The notes under the pieces: generated by a model
Seen by the model: only the letters and a program-made list of their open reading frames with translations
What the model was told of the DNA's origin: nothing
The model's database searches: none
Assembly: GCA_007644065.1 (NCBI GenBank)
Contig: VJWN01000007.1
Location: 186,001-250,000, forward strand
Length of the DNA: 64,000 nucleotides
Direction of reading: 5' to 3'
Source: Margaritispora aquatica
Lineage: Eukaryota > Ascomycota > Leotiomycetes > Helotiales > Discinellaceae
Made by a program: the position numbers and the translations under genes
Part shown: positions 36,181-48,930 of the stretch, piece by piece
Layout of the letters: each line of letters opens with the position of its first letter
Numbering within the stretch: position 1 is the first letter of the stretch

Positions 36181-37363
36181 ATGGCGCCGCTCGAAGAGGA
36201 AGACGACGAATACCACGGCGATACCATTGTTGTGAAAGGAGAAAACTACCCCCTCTGGCCGCACGTCTCGTCTCCAAGCATGTCTCCCGAGATAGACGGT
36301 GCGCAGACTACTCCCCTTCACAATCTCGGCGACTTACAAGCTTTAGACACCAGAGAAGTGCCCGCTGCTATTCCAGGGCCTCAGACTCGGCCTTTTCTTA
36401 CACCCAAGTCCCGATTTTCAACAGCTGCGAACACAACTATGGAGGATAGACTGAAAGCAATGCCAGCAAAGCGACCACTTCCATGGAGGGAAGGAGTCGA
36501 GTCGGGAGCAGAGAAAGAAACTGGAGGCGATTCGCGCAGGAAACAGATTCGATTTGGACTTTTGCTTGCGACTCGGGGAGAGGTTCAAGAGAGTCCATGC
36601 GCGTCTTGCGCCAATGGTCGAGGAAAGTTCACAGTGTGTGTAGCTCTAGAAGGTTACTTCAAGGGCGCATGCGCGAGTTGCCAACTCAGTGGTCGACCGA
36701 ATCGCTGCAGTATTAAGAAGAATGATGGTAAGTTGGCTCTGCAAGCTGCCGTGGAGTCTCTAATGCTACCAAACAGAAGATGCGGAAACTCCGACAATAC
36801 TTGCCAATTTTCACGTAGAACACGACGAACCTCATTCACCAAACGAAGTGCCTTCAGTACCGGAGGCGAAGCGGAGGAGAAAGGAGAATGATCATGCGGA
36901 ACAAGTACCTGAGTGGGAAAAAGTGCGACCTCAATGGGAACGAGAGCTAGGAGATTCGCAAGCAAGACAACAAATGAACGAAATAGGACAGCGACCTTGG
37001 GCACCAGCCAACGACGATATGGGCATGAATGGGATCAATGTCATTAGAACGATTCCGCCTGAACAGCGGAACTCAATGGGCTGGGCAGCTGTGAACCAAC
37101 CTCCTGCGCCTCCCATCGTACCACAAGCCTATGGTGCGGTTCCAGATAGAAGCAGTGCTGGCTTCCGGCCGAATAATGATCAGGGAAGAAGGGAGGATAC
37201 TGCATTCATGAATGATGACGGAGGGATAGCATTGATTGACACTTTACCAAAAAGCAAACAGAGGCAGGTATATGGTCTCGTGAGTGGCTTGCAAAACGGA
37301 ATTCAGGGTCTGCAACGAGAATTGGACTCGTTGAAAAAGGCTCTGGGGATTGACGAAGACTAA
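36181..37363 (+). CDS. Six-cysteine (DUF3716-like) fungal protein, copy 2
   Basis: Two exons (36181-36727, 36777-37363) encode about 377 residues. The cysteine spacing C-x2-C-x9-C-x10-C-x2-C-x8-C (SPCASC ... NRCSIKK) is identical to copy 1, as are short flanking words (KGACASC versus QGACAGC). The C-terminal helix LPKSKQRQVYGLVSGLQNGI and LQRELDSLKKALGI also aligns with copy 1. Between them lies a basic KRRRKE patch, a possible nuclear signal, and an INVIRTIP motif shared with copy 1 (INTIRKIP). The first intron of copy 1 is missing here: its cysteine block is uninterrupted. ATG 36181 is the first ATG in frame; the frame extends upstream only from a TTG. Converges on the mitochondrial gene at 37626. 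Confidence 0.82.
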
Positions 37364-37625
37364 TGGGGCAAGGGATTTGGGAACGTATCATGATTAATGG
37401 CAGGATGTACAATACACGAGAAGAGGCATTGCAACTGGAGGAAAAGCGAAGCCTGAATATTGGGCGGCTTTTCTCGAGTTCTATATTTGTACAATACAAT
37501 GGAGACAAGCTCCGTAATTTATATATCGCGGGAAATTGAGTCGCGTCTATGGTCACTCCTGGACCTTTTCTGTTGCCTATCCTTTTCTGTCTTATATTTT
37601 TACAATGTAAGCATACAACAGTCCT

Positions 37626-38488
37626 CTATTTTTCCTTCGAGGATTCAGCAGCCTCTTTCTGTTTGGCAGCCTCAAGTTTCTCCTCCTTTGCCTTTTTCAA
37701 TGCTTCCTCGACCTGCCACACTGCACGGTCAATCTCGACATTCAGTTCCGGGAGATTCAGAGCTTCGGCTATTCGCTTGCCATTGGAGTGATGCATCAGC
37801 ATCTTCTCTTCCCCAGGTTTTGCCCCGTGATCAAATGGCGACTTTCCAGTTGAGTAGAGCTCGTCTAAAATCTTGGAAGGCTTCGCTTTGACAAGCTTTT
37901 TGTCTACAAGAAACTCGACGTGCTTGGAGCCAGAAAGCGCTTTCCAATGGGAGTAAGCTCTAAACACTAGGTAGAAGAATGGAAGATTGGGAATACTACA
38001 CATCATTAGCTTAAAGGCGTTGGGGAGCTCAAGAGGTAGTTTGAGACATACACGGGCACCAATGCGAACGGAGCTACAATTGGCATGCCGACAATGCTCC
38101 AAAATATCCTCGATTTGTGAAGCTGTTGTCTCTCCGTTCCCAGCTTCTTCAACACACTCATGACCTCTCCCTCCGAAATCAAGCTTCCGGGGAAGCACAC
38201 CTCGACCTTTTCTTTCCCAGACAGCTCGTCCTCCTTGCGACGCGTTGAAAGTGGCGGTATGGACTTTAATCCCCATTCCTCGTACGGTATCCTCTTCAAT
38301 GCCTTGTTCCCGTAGACAACCACTTTCTTCTGCCATCCTGACTCCTTCTTCTCCCATCCTGCCCAGAGCGCGGCGGCGCGCGTAGTTCCCTTGTCAAGCC
38401 ATCCCGCGTCCTTCGTCGTCAATTCATTGAGGCGCTCGCAGTAGATGAGCGTTCGGCGCGTCGAGATGGGGAGCAGAAAGAGGCGCAT
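37626..38488 (-). CDS. Mitochondrial K+/H+ exchange-related protein (Mit_KHE1 family)
   Basis: Two exons (38488-38052, 37995-37626) encode about 268 residues. The N-terminus MRLFLLPISTRRTLIYCERL opens with a hydrophobic, Arg-containing stretch. The middle has two hydrophobic segments, IFWSIVGMPIVAPFALVPV continuing after the intron as IPNLPFFYLVFRAYSHWKAL. The C-terminus is a charged helix ending in a Lys/Glu-rich tail (KAKEEKLEAAKQKEAAESSK). This matches the fungal family related to yeast YDL183C, an inner-membrane protein implicated in mitochondrial K+/H+ exchange and volume control. The intron joins VPV to IPN with conserved phase. The gene is convergent with the DUF3716-like copy 2 (262 bp apart) and divergent from the SRF1-like gene (602 bp). 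Confidence 0.82.
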
Positions 38489-39090
38489 CGCAAGGTAGGT
38501 ATATTCTGTTTGGGGGGACTACCGTAGTCCGGTGTCGTGGAAAAGACTGTGTTATCACCTCATTCCTGGTCGAAGAGAGGTAGGTGTAAATGCGACACGA
38601 ATACACAAGCTTTTTGTTAAGCACGTTGTGGTGGGTATGCGAAAGGGGATGGTGGACGTGGACGGAGTTTTAGAATTCCTGAGATCCAGATTTCTGCCTC
38701 GAAACACCATGGCCGCCATGCTCCAGTCAGCCCAGTGCGTCATTACCTCGTCCCAGAATCCCTGTTCAACTTTAATTCAATGCCGCTTGCCGCGAGAGCA
38801 AGAAGACCACTCTCAAAGATCATCCCGACCACCTCGTCAAGCTTTGAATACATACTTCTTCAATTCTTTTTCACCACCAGCGTTTGTAAATGAGGGTTAC
38901 CATAATCTAATTGTTTATTATGAACGCGATTGGAGGCAAGCAAGGATATATTATTGGGGAGGCTGCCAGCGGCTCCGGCGCGCCATCAGAGACATTCTCC
39001 TAATCTCACACACGCACACGACACCCGGACAGCGCGTTGTCTGGTCGTCTCAACTTCAACTTCATTTTCCTATCCTAAACGGCTGCTAGG
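38489..39090. promoter_or_regulatory. Divergent promoter, mitochondrial KHE gene / SRF1-like gene
   Basis: 602 bp between start codons. A 185-residue open frame (38532-39089, plus) ends one base before the SRF1-like start; it has no domain and lies in the expected leader, so I treat it as chance. Confidence 0.5.
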
Positions 39091-40544
39091 ATGGCCAGCC
39101 AAATTGCAGACTTTGCATCCTTGAATAGACCAGTCGACCCGTCGGTGTTGAACGCACACAACCTCTTCCAAGATGGAATCACTTCCGAGAAGCCACGGAA
39201 GGCGTCAGGCTCGTCGTCGACCTTGTCCAGCGAAGCGGCGATGAGGAAGAAGACACAGCAGGGAGGGAGGGCAAAGGCATACTCGTCATCTTCGAGGGGT
39301 ACACATAGTTCATCCAGTACAAAGACGGAAAATCGCTCTGCGCAGAAGGCTGTGAGAACTCTTCCTCGTAAGGCTACCCCTCTTGTTCTGTCTTATAGCC
39401 ACAACTAATGCTTCGCCAGCATGGATAGCTTCCTATGAGGACGATGATGAGGATGACGAAATACGTCCCCAATCCACACCAACCCAGCGGCTACTTGTCC
39501 CGCCAAATCGATCCCATGCTCCACAACACAACCACAGCCCTACCCAGCCTTCACGACGCATTTCCATGGATGGTTTTGTCGATGACTTTGAGGAAGTTCC
39601 CCAGGGGCCAAATGCAAAGAAGCCGTTCACAGGAGGATTCTTCCACAGCAAGGAGCCGGTGAAGGGCAGGAAATGGGATCATGTGAGGGATGGGGACCCG
39701 GTTATTGTGCGCGCCAACCCTGAAGTTGCATCGCCTTGGCACGTATTTGCAAAATCGTCCATGTATGGTCCTTCACCAGGTGAAGACAGTGAAATCGTAC
39801 ACAATTCCTTTCTCCGAAATCAAACTCCTGGATATGAGAGACCGTGGAAAGGGGGTGTTGATGGTGGTGATGATCCGGAGAAGCTCTCTGGCATCCTCCG
39901 CATTAAAAAGCAGAGGCGGTCGATTATCCAACGCATTCAGGTAAGGATTTTATATGCTTGTTCTGAACACTGGTTAACAATCTTGTAGCATATCTTGATC
40001 ATGCATCCCCTCGTCCCTCTCGCCTTCCGGCTAATTGTCCTTACCACCTCTATTATCGCCCTCGGTATCTCAGCATCCATCCATCATCTCTCCGACAAAT
40101 ACATATACGCTCAAAATCCTTCCACAACCATGGCCATTGTCGTCGATGTGATAGCCATTCCCTACATTCTCTATGTCACTTGGGACGAGTACACAGGCAA
40201 GCCTTTAGGCCTCCGTTCGCCTAGGGCAAAAATTCGACTTGTCTTAATAGATCTCTTCTTCATCATTTTTGAATCAGCAAATCTGGCGCTTGCATTCGGA
40301 GCCTTGACTGATAATGACGGGGCTTGCCAGGTCGGGACGACGAATGGGGAAAATTCAGTCATTTGCGATCGTGTCAAGGCTCTGTGTGCCATTTTGATGA
40401 TTGCTCTTTTCGCATGGAGCATGACTTTTACAGTCAGCATTTTCAGGTACGTCGACTGCGCTGCCCTTCCCTCTAATTTTTGTCGATACTAACTGCAACA
40501 GACTCGTTGAACGTGTAGGTGGTGGGAGAGAAGAGGCCGAATGA
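39091..40544 (+). CDS. SRF1: SRF1-like regulator of phospholipase D, four-TM protein
   Basis: Four exons (39091-39367, 39420-39940, 39989-40446, 40502-40544) encode about 432 residues. Residues 1-265 are cytosolic, Ser-rich, with an acidic EDDDEDDE patch and a PWKGG motif. The C-terminal third has four hydrophobic helices: LVPLAFRLIVLTTSIIALGI, MAIVVDVIAIPYILYVTW, IRLVLIDLFFIIFESANLAL and AILMIALFAWSMTFTVSIF, with the conserved loop WDEYTGKPLGLRSPRAK. This layout fits the fungal SRF1 family, named for regulation of the phospholipase D Spo14 in yeast. The last exon is tiny (RLVERVGGGREEAE). Joins keep frame throughout. The identification rests on the TM block and loop; the N-terminus is poorly conserved. 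Confidence 0.72.
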
Positions 40545-41953
40545 GTATGCCATGATGCATCGCTCTTGTACATTCCAAAAGCATCTACCAATGCAGGCGT
40601 TTCGGTGGCAATGAAAGAAATTGGGAATTTGTATTGCATGACATTGCATCGCATTTAGCATGGCGTTTTTCTTTACTGGGTGGGAAGCGAGTTTGAAGAT
40701 TCCCTTTGGGTCTTGTCTTGTACTTAACATACCTTATGCCGAAACACGGCCTCTCTTTGCTGTAACTAGGTGGATGAGCGAGCGATGCTTGTGTTCTCTT
40801 TGCTGGGTTGAGGTGGATGTTGCTGTTGAGAGCGATCTATGGGGAGAATGTCTCAAATATGTGAGATTTTGCAAGTGGAATGGGAAAGATATGAGAAAAC
40901 TAAAATGAAATCTGGCCTCTGTACTCAGCTTACATATATCCTACAGATCTGAATGTGAAAATTGGTTCTTTAAATTTGTTGTTTAGGTAGGGCGTATCCG
41001 AAAAGAGCAACTTGACAATTCACATCTAACAACTTATTACTGCTCGCTTTGTTATAGGTTCACCTTGCTCAATCATTCTAGGTATGATGTATGTGAAATT
41101 TGTTTAATAGCTCTTTGATGATTCACAGTTTTTGAATGAGGAAGGGATAGAATCGCTTCATTGACTAAGGTAACTGGGGGAGGGTGCGAAAAGGACGCTC
41201 TCTAGAGCACATGTGAATCGCCGCATCATTGCTGCCCAAGCTAGTCTACAAACAAACCCAAAGCGGGCCTTTGCTGACCTGCATTTTTCAGAAGTCGCAA
41301 CACTGATTTTCTTCACAACTTCGCAACTCAACACACAGCTCTATTCAAGTTCGGTTATGGCCGGGTATTTATCGGGCCGGCTCCAGATCCGGGCCGGATC
41401 ATTGATTCTGCGCAACGTCACTTTTCGCCTTAGGCAGCCATGCATGACTGCCGCCTATGAACGTCTAACCTGGGCTGACTTGAATCACTGCTGCATCGAC
41501 ACTCTCAGAACTGCGAAGGCAACTTCAAACTCTCCATCTATTTTTTCCCGCCAACAAAGAGCGAGACCTTGTTGGGTTTCGACTAGAACTTCTTCTGGTA
41601 TTCCTTACCTCTTCAAAACGTCCACAGATCGTCTACCAAAAGTCATCGTCACCCCGCGAACCTTCCCCAGAGATCGCGTTCTGCCTGCACCTTTCAGCGA
41701 TCAGCCTTCTCAGGCGCGAATCCGCCCTTCGTTTAATCGTCTCAACGAGTTTACGACTGTCCGCTGCACGGCTTCAGCTTTTCAGCATTCGATTTGGAGC
41801 GAGGAACCCGGAGTTATTGATTTTCTGTTGACCTTGCCCCTCCAAGCAGTGAATTGGAGTTTGACCGGGCTGTAGCCTCGACTACTTAAGGCAGTACTTC
41901 GACCTTCCGCCTTTTCTTTCCTTCAACCGTATTTCTCAGAACTTGGATCCGCC
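40545..41953. promoter_or_regulatory. SRF1-like 3' side and cullin-1 5' leader
   Basis: 1.4 kb. The second half contains a long plus-strand open frame (first ATG 41357, stop at 41875) ending 79 bp before the cullin start. It shows no domain; see findings. No other gene seen. Confidence 0.45.
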
Positions 41954-44537
41954 ATGGCTTCGCGCACTGTAACTATGGCCCCAAATGGGATGCCGCCAAT
42001 ACCAAACCGGGAGGATCTTGACGCAACGTAAGACGCTCCTAATAAATATACCCCGCAGTCCTTTTTCGATCTTACTAACTGTTCCGCAGATGGCTCTACC
42101 TGGAGGCTGGTGTTTCGAAAATCATGAGCAATCTGCAGGATGGTATGGATATGTTCACATATATGGGTGTTTACACGTAAGTCCTCTAGAGTCGGAGGTC
42201 ATAGCAAAAAGATGCGAGAGCGAATTGTATGCCCAAGATCGATTTCGGGGAAGCATCGCTTAGTTAACAAAGCTGCGCGACTGAGCGACTGAGCGAGAAT
42301 ATCAAAGGCTGACTACTGCATCAGAGCCGTTCACAACTTCTGTACGTCACAGAAGGCCGTGACAAATAACCAGCAAGGAGTTATTGGTGGCTCGCACCGT
42401 GGAGCACACCTTCTTGGTGAAGACCTTTATCAAAACCTCATCGAATACCTCAAGAAATACCTCGAAAAGCTCGTCATCAAGGCACAATCTCATACCGATG
42501 AAGCACTTCTCACATTCTATATCAGGGAATGGGATAGATACACCACGGCTGCCAAATACATCAACCATCTTTTCCGGTACCTGAACAGGCATTGGGTCAA
42601 GCGGGAAATGGATGAGGGAAAGAAGAACATCTACGATGTCTATACACTTCACCTTGTCCAATGGCGGGCTGTCTTGTTTGAGGCGACACAGGCAAAGGTT
42701 ATGGCTGCGGTTCTTAAGATGGTTGAGAAGCAACGTCATGGCGAGACCATTGAGCACAACCAGATTAAGAGTATCGTTGACTCCTTCGTTTCTCTTGGTT
42801 TGGACGAGGCGGATCCCACGAAGTCTACCTTGGATGTCTACAGATTCCATTTCGAGAAGCCCTTCTTGGAGGCAACTAGTCGTTTCTATGAAGCTGAATC
42901 GAAGCAGTTTGTTGCCGAGAACAGCATTGTGGAATACATGAAGAAGGCTGAGGTTCGCTTGGCAGAAGAGGAAGAGCGTGTCAACATGTACTTGCACTCG
43001 GACATTATCGTGCCATTGAAGAAAGCGTGTCACACTGCCCTCATCGCTGACCACATTAATTTGCTGAGAGATGAATTCCAGATCTTGCTCGACAATGACC
43101 GTGTGGATGATATGCAGCGGATGTATAACCTGTTGGAGAGAATTCAGGACGGTCTGGAGCCCCTCAGAACCAAATTCGAATCTCATGTCCGGAAATCTGG
43201 CTTGGCAGCTGTGGAGAAGGTCTCTATTGATGCCGACAAGTTGGAGCCCAAGATATATGTCGACGCCCTGCTGGAGGTTCATACCCAATACCAAGCTCTG
43301 GTCAAGAATGCATTCAGGAACGAGGCTGAATTCACACGATCACTTGATAACGCATGTAGAGAATTCGTCAACCGCAATTCAGTCTGCAAATCTGGCTCAA
43401 ACAAGTCACCTGAGTTGCTTGCAAAATACACCGATGCCTTGCTGAAGAAGAGTGCTGCTGGAACTCAGGAATCTGATCTCGAGGCTACCTTGACACAGAT
43501 TATGACAGTCTTCAAGTACATTGAGGACAAGGATGTTTTCCAGAAGTTCTATTCCCGCATGTTGGCCCGTCGTCTTGTCCATACCAGCTCTTCTTCTGAC
43601 GATGCTGAAACTAGCATGATTAGCAAGTTGAAGGAGGCTTGCGGTTATGAGTACACCAACAAGCTGCAGCGCATGTTCCAAGATATGCAGATCTCCAAGG
43701 ATTTGAACACTGGTTTCAAGGAGTTTGAGGCAGGATTGACTGAGGCAGGTAGTGCTAAGCCAGTTGATGCAAGCTACTCGATTCTTGGTACAGGTTTCTG
43801 GCCCTTGAACCCACCCAACACGGAATTCACTCCTCCAGCTGAGCTTGTCAAGGCTTATGAACGGTTCTCAACCTTCTACAACCAAAAGCACAGTGGTAGA
43901 AAGCTTACCTGGCTGTGGCAGCTGTGCAAGGGTGAGGTAAAGGCAAACTACGTCAAGTCCAAGACTCCCTATACCTTCCAGGTTTCTACATATCAGATGG
44001 CTGTCTTGTTACTCTTCAATGACAGTGACAAGAATAGCTATGACGATATTATCAAGGCCACCCAGCTGTTACCTGAAATCCTGGATCCTTCCATTGGTAT
44101 TCTTCTTAAGGCAAAGGTCCTGCTCATGAGCCCTGAAGGTGACAAGCCAGCACCAGGAAAGATGTTTGCACTCAACTATGAGTTCAAGTCCAAGAAGATT
44201 CGCATCAACTTGAATTTGCCTGTTAAGTCCGAGCAGAAGCAAGAAGTTGAGGAGACCCACAAGACAATCGAGGAAGACCGAAAGCTGCTTATGCAGGTAA
44301 GTTATTGTCTTATAATTTCATTTCCGTTCTCATGCTAATTCTCTCCAGTCTGCCATTGTACGTATTATGAAGGCTCGCAAGAAGATGAAGCACACCCAAC
44401 TTGTTAGCGAGACCATCAGTCAGATCCGAACTCGATTCGTACCCAAGATTCCTGATATCAAGAAGTGTATCGACATCTTGTTGGAGAAGGAGTATCTGGA
44501 GCGTCTCGAAGACGATGAGTTGGGATACCTCGCATAG
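41954..44537 (+). CDS. cul1: Cullin-1, SCF ubiquitin ligase scaffold
   Basis: Four exons (41954-42027, 42090-42176, 42325-44296, 44349-44537) encode about 773 residues, normal for CUL1/Cdc53. The N-terminal helices [18 protein letters not shown] and AVHNFCTSQ form the Skp1/F-box contact region. Cullin repeats follow. The cullin-homology domain includes [21 protein letters not shown] and [20 protein letters not shown]. The winged-helix B domain has the neddylation motif [12 protein letters not shown], with Lys719 as the acceptor, and the C-terminus [14 protein letters not shown]. It scaffolds Rbx1 and Skp1-F-box proteins for cell-cycle and signalling turnover in nucleus and cytosol. The first two small exons and the last intron match positions expected from the protein alignment. 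A long antisense open frame (42347-43294) is a codon-bias shadow. Confidence 0.97.
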
Positions 44538-47500
44538 ACGAGCATCTCTTGTTCATTTCACAGCTTTTTAATCTTTCTTCCCTGTTATTCTAGAAAGCGG
44601 GACACTGACTGGTACCTGCTGGTGTGACATCGGAGCTTGGGATATGCAACAGAGTGGCTATTCTGCGTGATGGTCTAAAAAGATTCCCTCACATATGTGG
44701 CAGATGGGTATGGTGTTCAGGGCTGGATGGGGTTCGGTAGATGAAATACCTGCCGGACTGAGTGGATGTGTTCCTTTTTTTCACGACCGACATGAATACA
44801 ATCACCAAACAAGCATTGCTTTGGGGTAGGAGGAGTTGAATTTGAGATACCGTCGATACCTACCTACTTTTGTCGTCCACTTTTTTCACCACCAGCGATA
44901 GATGGCGAGAAGTGGTTGTCCTGATCTGGTCTGGTCTTGGCTTGGTTGATGGGCTGGCTGACTGGATGTAGGCAATAAAAAGATAGCAAGAGAATGTCTT
45001 TTTCTGCATACTTCGTTCCCGTGTCTTGTAAAGTGATTGTTGTCTGCTGACTGACGTGATTCTTTCATCTGATATCGTCATGACTTTTATACCCCTAGAT
45101 TTATACGCTGCTGGTTGCTGGGTGCTAATACTGCTTATTTATTTATATTTAGGAAACATTCAAGAATTTTCGGGATAGTGTTGGGTTTGGCGGGGAAAGT
45201 AATAGTTGTGGTATAGCGGTCTAGCTAGCAAGTAAGGTACCAGAAGCCGGGTGAAAACAAGGGTCTCCAGGAACACCGATCAGATTGTCTGATGTTGAGA
45301 CCTACGATCAAGCCAAGACGAAATCCGGCCAAAGCTAGGTCACTTGGCTGGCTGATGCTCTCTTTCCGACATTCCGGCGTTAATCAATGTGTGTATAAGG
45401 GGTGGATGATTGACTGAGTGACGACCCGCCAGCTTGGTAAGAATAGATTTCTACCAGCATGTTTTGGGGGACGTGGTGGACAATGTGGAAGTGGAAGTGG
45501 AATATAGATTTGGGGGCACGTCGTGGCTTTTGGCGGTATTTGGGTGGGTGATGGGGTGGTGTGTGCTATGGCTGAACCCACGTGTTGACTTGGGTGCGAA
45601 GTGACATCCTGCATGGTTTGTATCAGGAATGGTTTTTACCGCTGTAGACGATCGTTTTGTCTTTTTGCTGGAAATGAGAAGCATCATGTGGCATTGTTTT
45701 CAAGACATATAATATACCCTTCGGAGTATATAGAAGCGAATTATACAGTACACAAACAGATCGGTGCTAAGCGAAGGAATTATTATGCCACCATATAGTT
45801 CTATCAAGGAATCACCATCCGTAGCTTTGTTTGTATGATTGATGTATTCTATCAAGATTTACTGGCCAATCACCCATTTGCTAATGCACAATCGATGAAT
45901 AGAGTGAAGGTTCATAAGGATGAAATAGCCTTGCTTGACGGCTTACCTCACACATAGCTCTAGATTCAGCTTGTCATGCTATGTCTTTGACCCCATCTTA
46001 TCGACTCAAGGGAGTCGCCGTCGCCACGCCGCTCAGCCCATCCACCGAAGAGCTCTTCATCCAGCCGATGGTTGGCCCTCAAGGCTTCTCGGCGACGACC
46101 ATCCCATCCGCATCCACAGGCCACGATGCGAATCAGCTGTGTTGTTCAGATCAGGCTTTATATCCTCATTTGGATGTGGTGCCGGTCAGTCATGTCGTTT
46201 CCACATCACTCGTCGTGGATGCTCGTGGATGCTCAGCACAGACTCCAGCAGTCAAGACCTCTCTACCAGCTCTTGTCTTGGATCTTGGACATGGTCTTGG
46301 ATGGGTCGGTGAAATGAGATGAAGCAAGCACAAGCACTTTTATATTTCAAACTGACAGAGTCAATCAACGTGCGGCTGCCACCGACTCATTGGCTTGTTG
46401 CATGCTCGTCTCATCTTCAATGCGGCAACACTTGATGCTTGATACAAAAGGTAATATTCTACTCATCGACTGAACTGGCGAGTTGCAGTCCACTCTCGAG
46501 AAAAAGCTGGCAACAAGGATATCAGCAACCATGTGAATACTACCAGGTAGCTCTCTGCCGCCAATGTGTAAATATAGTTTCACACATCGAATTGACGCTT
46601 TATTCTTTCACAAAATGATACTATGCAATTGTGAGGATGCTGAGAAGAGGTCGAGCAGTAATATACCACTGCAGGACACTAACTGATTACCGCCGAGTGT
46701 AAACAAAGACGTCTACGCTCGCTATATATATATATATATATATATATCTCACTTCGGAATGGTGAACCGTAAAGCAAAGGTCTTTCATTCGCTGTAATGG
46801 TCAATGTTTGCATACAAATTTGCTCCATCTGAATCTGATCGTCTCACCTTGTGCAAATGCAAATGTAAAAGCTCAGCCTCTTACTCTCAGGCGGGCTCTT
46901 GGTTGCAGGGCAAGCAAATGCAAAAATCGACCCTAAAAGTCAGGCTAAGCTCCAGTGCCCACTCCATTACCACCACCACCCACCACCCACCACCCACTAC
47001 CACCACCACTCGGCCACCACTTTGACCTTCGAAGCTCCTGCCTCACACCTTACACCTCACTCACCTCCACTCCACCCGGTATTCCACCCAACAACTTCAT
47101 CTCACAACCTCACAACCTCTGTACATCGCTATCTTGACACCAGCGCCAAAATTATTCCATTGTCGCACGACACCTCTCGACAAAGTCGGTCCCTGGTTGC
47201 TACAACATTGCGATCGCCTTGCCTCGGATAAATCGCACCCTGCCTTGCCTCTCTCTTGATCAACCTCACTCTCGAATTGACGGTCACAGGCATCACTGCG
47301 AACAGCAATACGAATTCCTCCCCCCAGCATACAGGATAACTCTTCATTCTAGTCCGAATTGGACATCTGCCTTTGCGCGATAACTCAAAGCTACTCTCAA
47401 TCGTGCATTCGATCCGCCTCTGCATGGTACTGAGAGTCTGAGCTGCTGCACCAAGCCTCGAGGATTCGGGGACCGGGAACGTTCTCATTGTTCACCAACA

Positions 47501-47620
47501 ACGTTGTCTTTGACTTACGATTGATTCCCGCTCGACTTCCACTCTATCTGATTGTGATCCGTCGAGGATCTTCGATATAGACCACGGCGAGGCTGCGTTG
47601 GCAGCCATACATACTTGACG
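44538..47620. other. Intergenic region cullin-1 / G-alpha
   Basis: 3.1 kb. Cullin 3' UTR at the low end and a probable long G-alpha leader from about 46.8 kb, with CCACC/ACCACC-rich DNA at 46960-47020. Overlapping open frames at 45935-46322 lack any domain. An (AT)n tract lies at 46723-46748. Confidence 0.45.
46723..46748. repeat. (TA)n microsatellite
   Basis: About 13 TA units upstream of the G-alpha gene, in AT-rich DNA. Confidence 0.9.
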
Positions 47621-48930
47621 ATGGGTGCATGCATGAGTACAGATGCGGCGGAGACAGAGCAGAAGAAGAGGAGTCAGATGATCGATAAGAAATTAGAGGA
47701 AGATTCCAGACGGCTTAGACGAGAGTGCAAGATCCTGCTACTGGGTATGCAATGCGCTCGGTGTTGGTGTGGAAATAGCTAACAAATGCTTCAGGATCCG
47801 GAGAAAGCGGCAAATCGACAATCGTCAAGCAGATGAAAATTATACATCAGAATGGATACTCGGTGGATGAGCTGGCTTTGTACCGGTTGACAATCTATAA
47901 GAACCTGGTGGATTGTTCGAAAGCGTTAATTACTGCGATGCGGCAATTCGACATCATCCCAAGTTCACCAACAAACATCGAATATTGCGACTACTTGGCG
48001 GAATATACCGTCGATCCTAATCCAAATGCACCTCTTGATCCGAAGGTTGGCGAAGCCGTGAAATCTTTATGGAAGGATGATTGCATGGATGCTATCATGG
48101 AACGGCAAAGCGAGTTCTACCTGATGGATTCAGCGCCATAGTATGTGTGAAAATATCCATCCTGATGGTAAAGCTAACGGGAGGTAGTTTCTTTGACGTG
48201 GCAGAAAGAATAGCATCTTCTGATTATATCCCAACCGAGGCAGATGTGCTGAGAGCGAGAACGAAGACGACTGGTATTTATGAAACGAGGTTTACTATGG
48301 GATCTCTAAGTATACAGTAAGTTCGGATTCTAATGGGTCTCCGACCGTACTAATGTTTGCACTAGCATGTTCGATGTTGGTGGGCAACGAAGTGAGAGGA
48401 AGAAGTGGATTCACTGCTTCGAGAATGTTACATCCATCATTTTCTGTGTTGCACTTAGTGAATATGACCAGGTTCTTCTTGAAGAGAGCAATCAGGTAAG
48501 AGGCGTTTCACATTTTAATGTGGATTTATACTGATAGATGATAGAACCGTATGATGGAGAGTCTGGTTCTTTTCGATTCAGTGGTCAATTCAAGGTGGTT
48601 CATGAGGACGAGTATCATTCTATTTCTCAACAAGGTGGATCTGTTCCGCCAAAAACTCGGCAGGTCACCGCTGAGCAACTACTTCCCCGACTACTCTGGA
48701 GGAAACGATATCAACAGAGCATCTAAATATCTTCTGTGGCGGTTCAATCAAGTGAACCGAGCCCATCTCAATCTCTACCCACAGTGAGTAAATACAGCAT
48801 GTTTAACGATACCAAAGCTAATTTTTGCAGTCTCACTCAAGCGACAGACACATCAAACATCCGACTTGTGTTCGCGGCAGTGAAAGAAACGATACTACAA
48901 AACGCACTCAAAGATTCTGGTATTCTATAA
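47621..48930 (+). CDS. GNA3: G-protein alpha subunit, group III (GNA3/GanB type)
   Basis: Six exons (47621-47744, 47795-48140, 48188-48316, 48366-48495, 48545-48783, 48831-48930) encode 355 residues. MGACMST gives N-myristoylation at Gly2 and palmitoylation at Cys4. G1 GSGESGKS, switch [14 protein letters not shown]3 [13 protein letters not shown]4 LNKVD and G5 TQATDT are intact. The C-terminus KDSGIL lacks the Cys of group I, which places it in group III. This class works at the plasma membrane downstream of nutrient-sensing receptors and promotes cAMP signalling in growth, sporulation and germination. Introns are 47-60 nt, and each split codon restores the expected residue. The start is fixed by the lipidation motif. 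It is flanked by two of the larger gene-free intervals of the window. Confidence 0.97.

Noticed and set aside
38532..39089. 185-residue open frame before the SRF1-like gene
   Set aside because: Lies in a short divergent promoter, begins without an early ATG, no domain.
42347..43294. 315-residue minus-strand open frame over cullin-1
   Set aside because: Exact antisense of conserved cullin coding sequence; explained by codon bias, no family features.
45935..46322. Overlapping open frames of 113-125 residues
   Set aside because: Three frames open over the same DNA, no recognisable domain, no splice-extended support.
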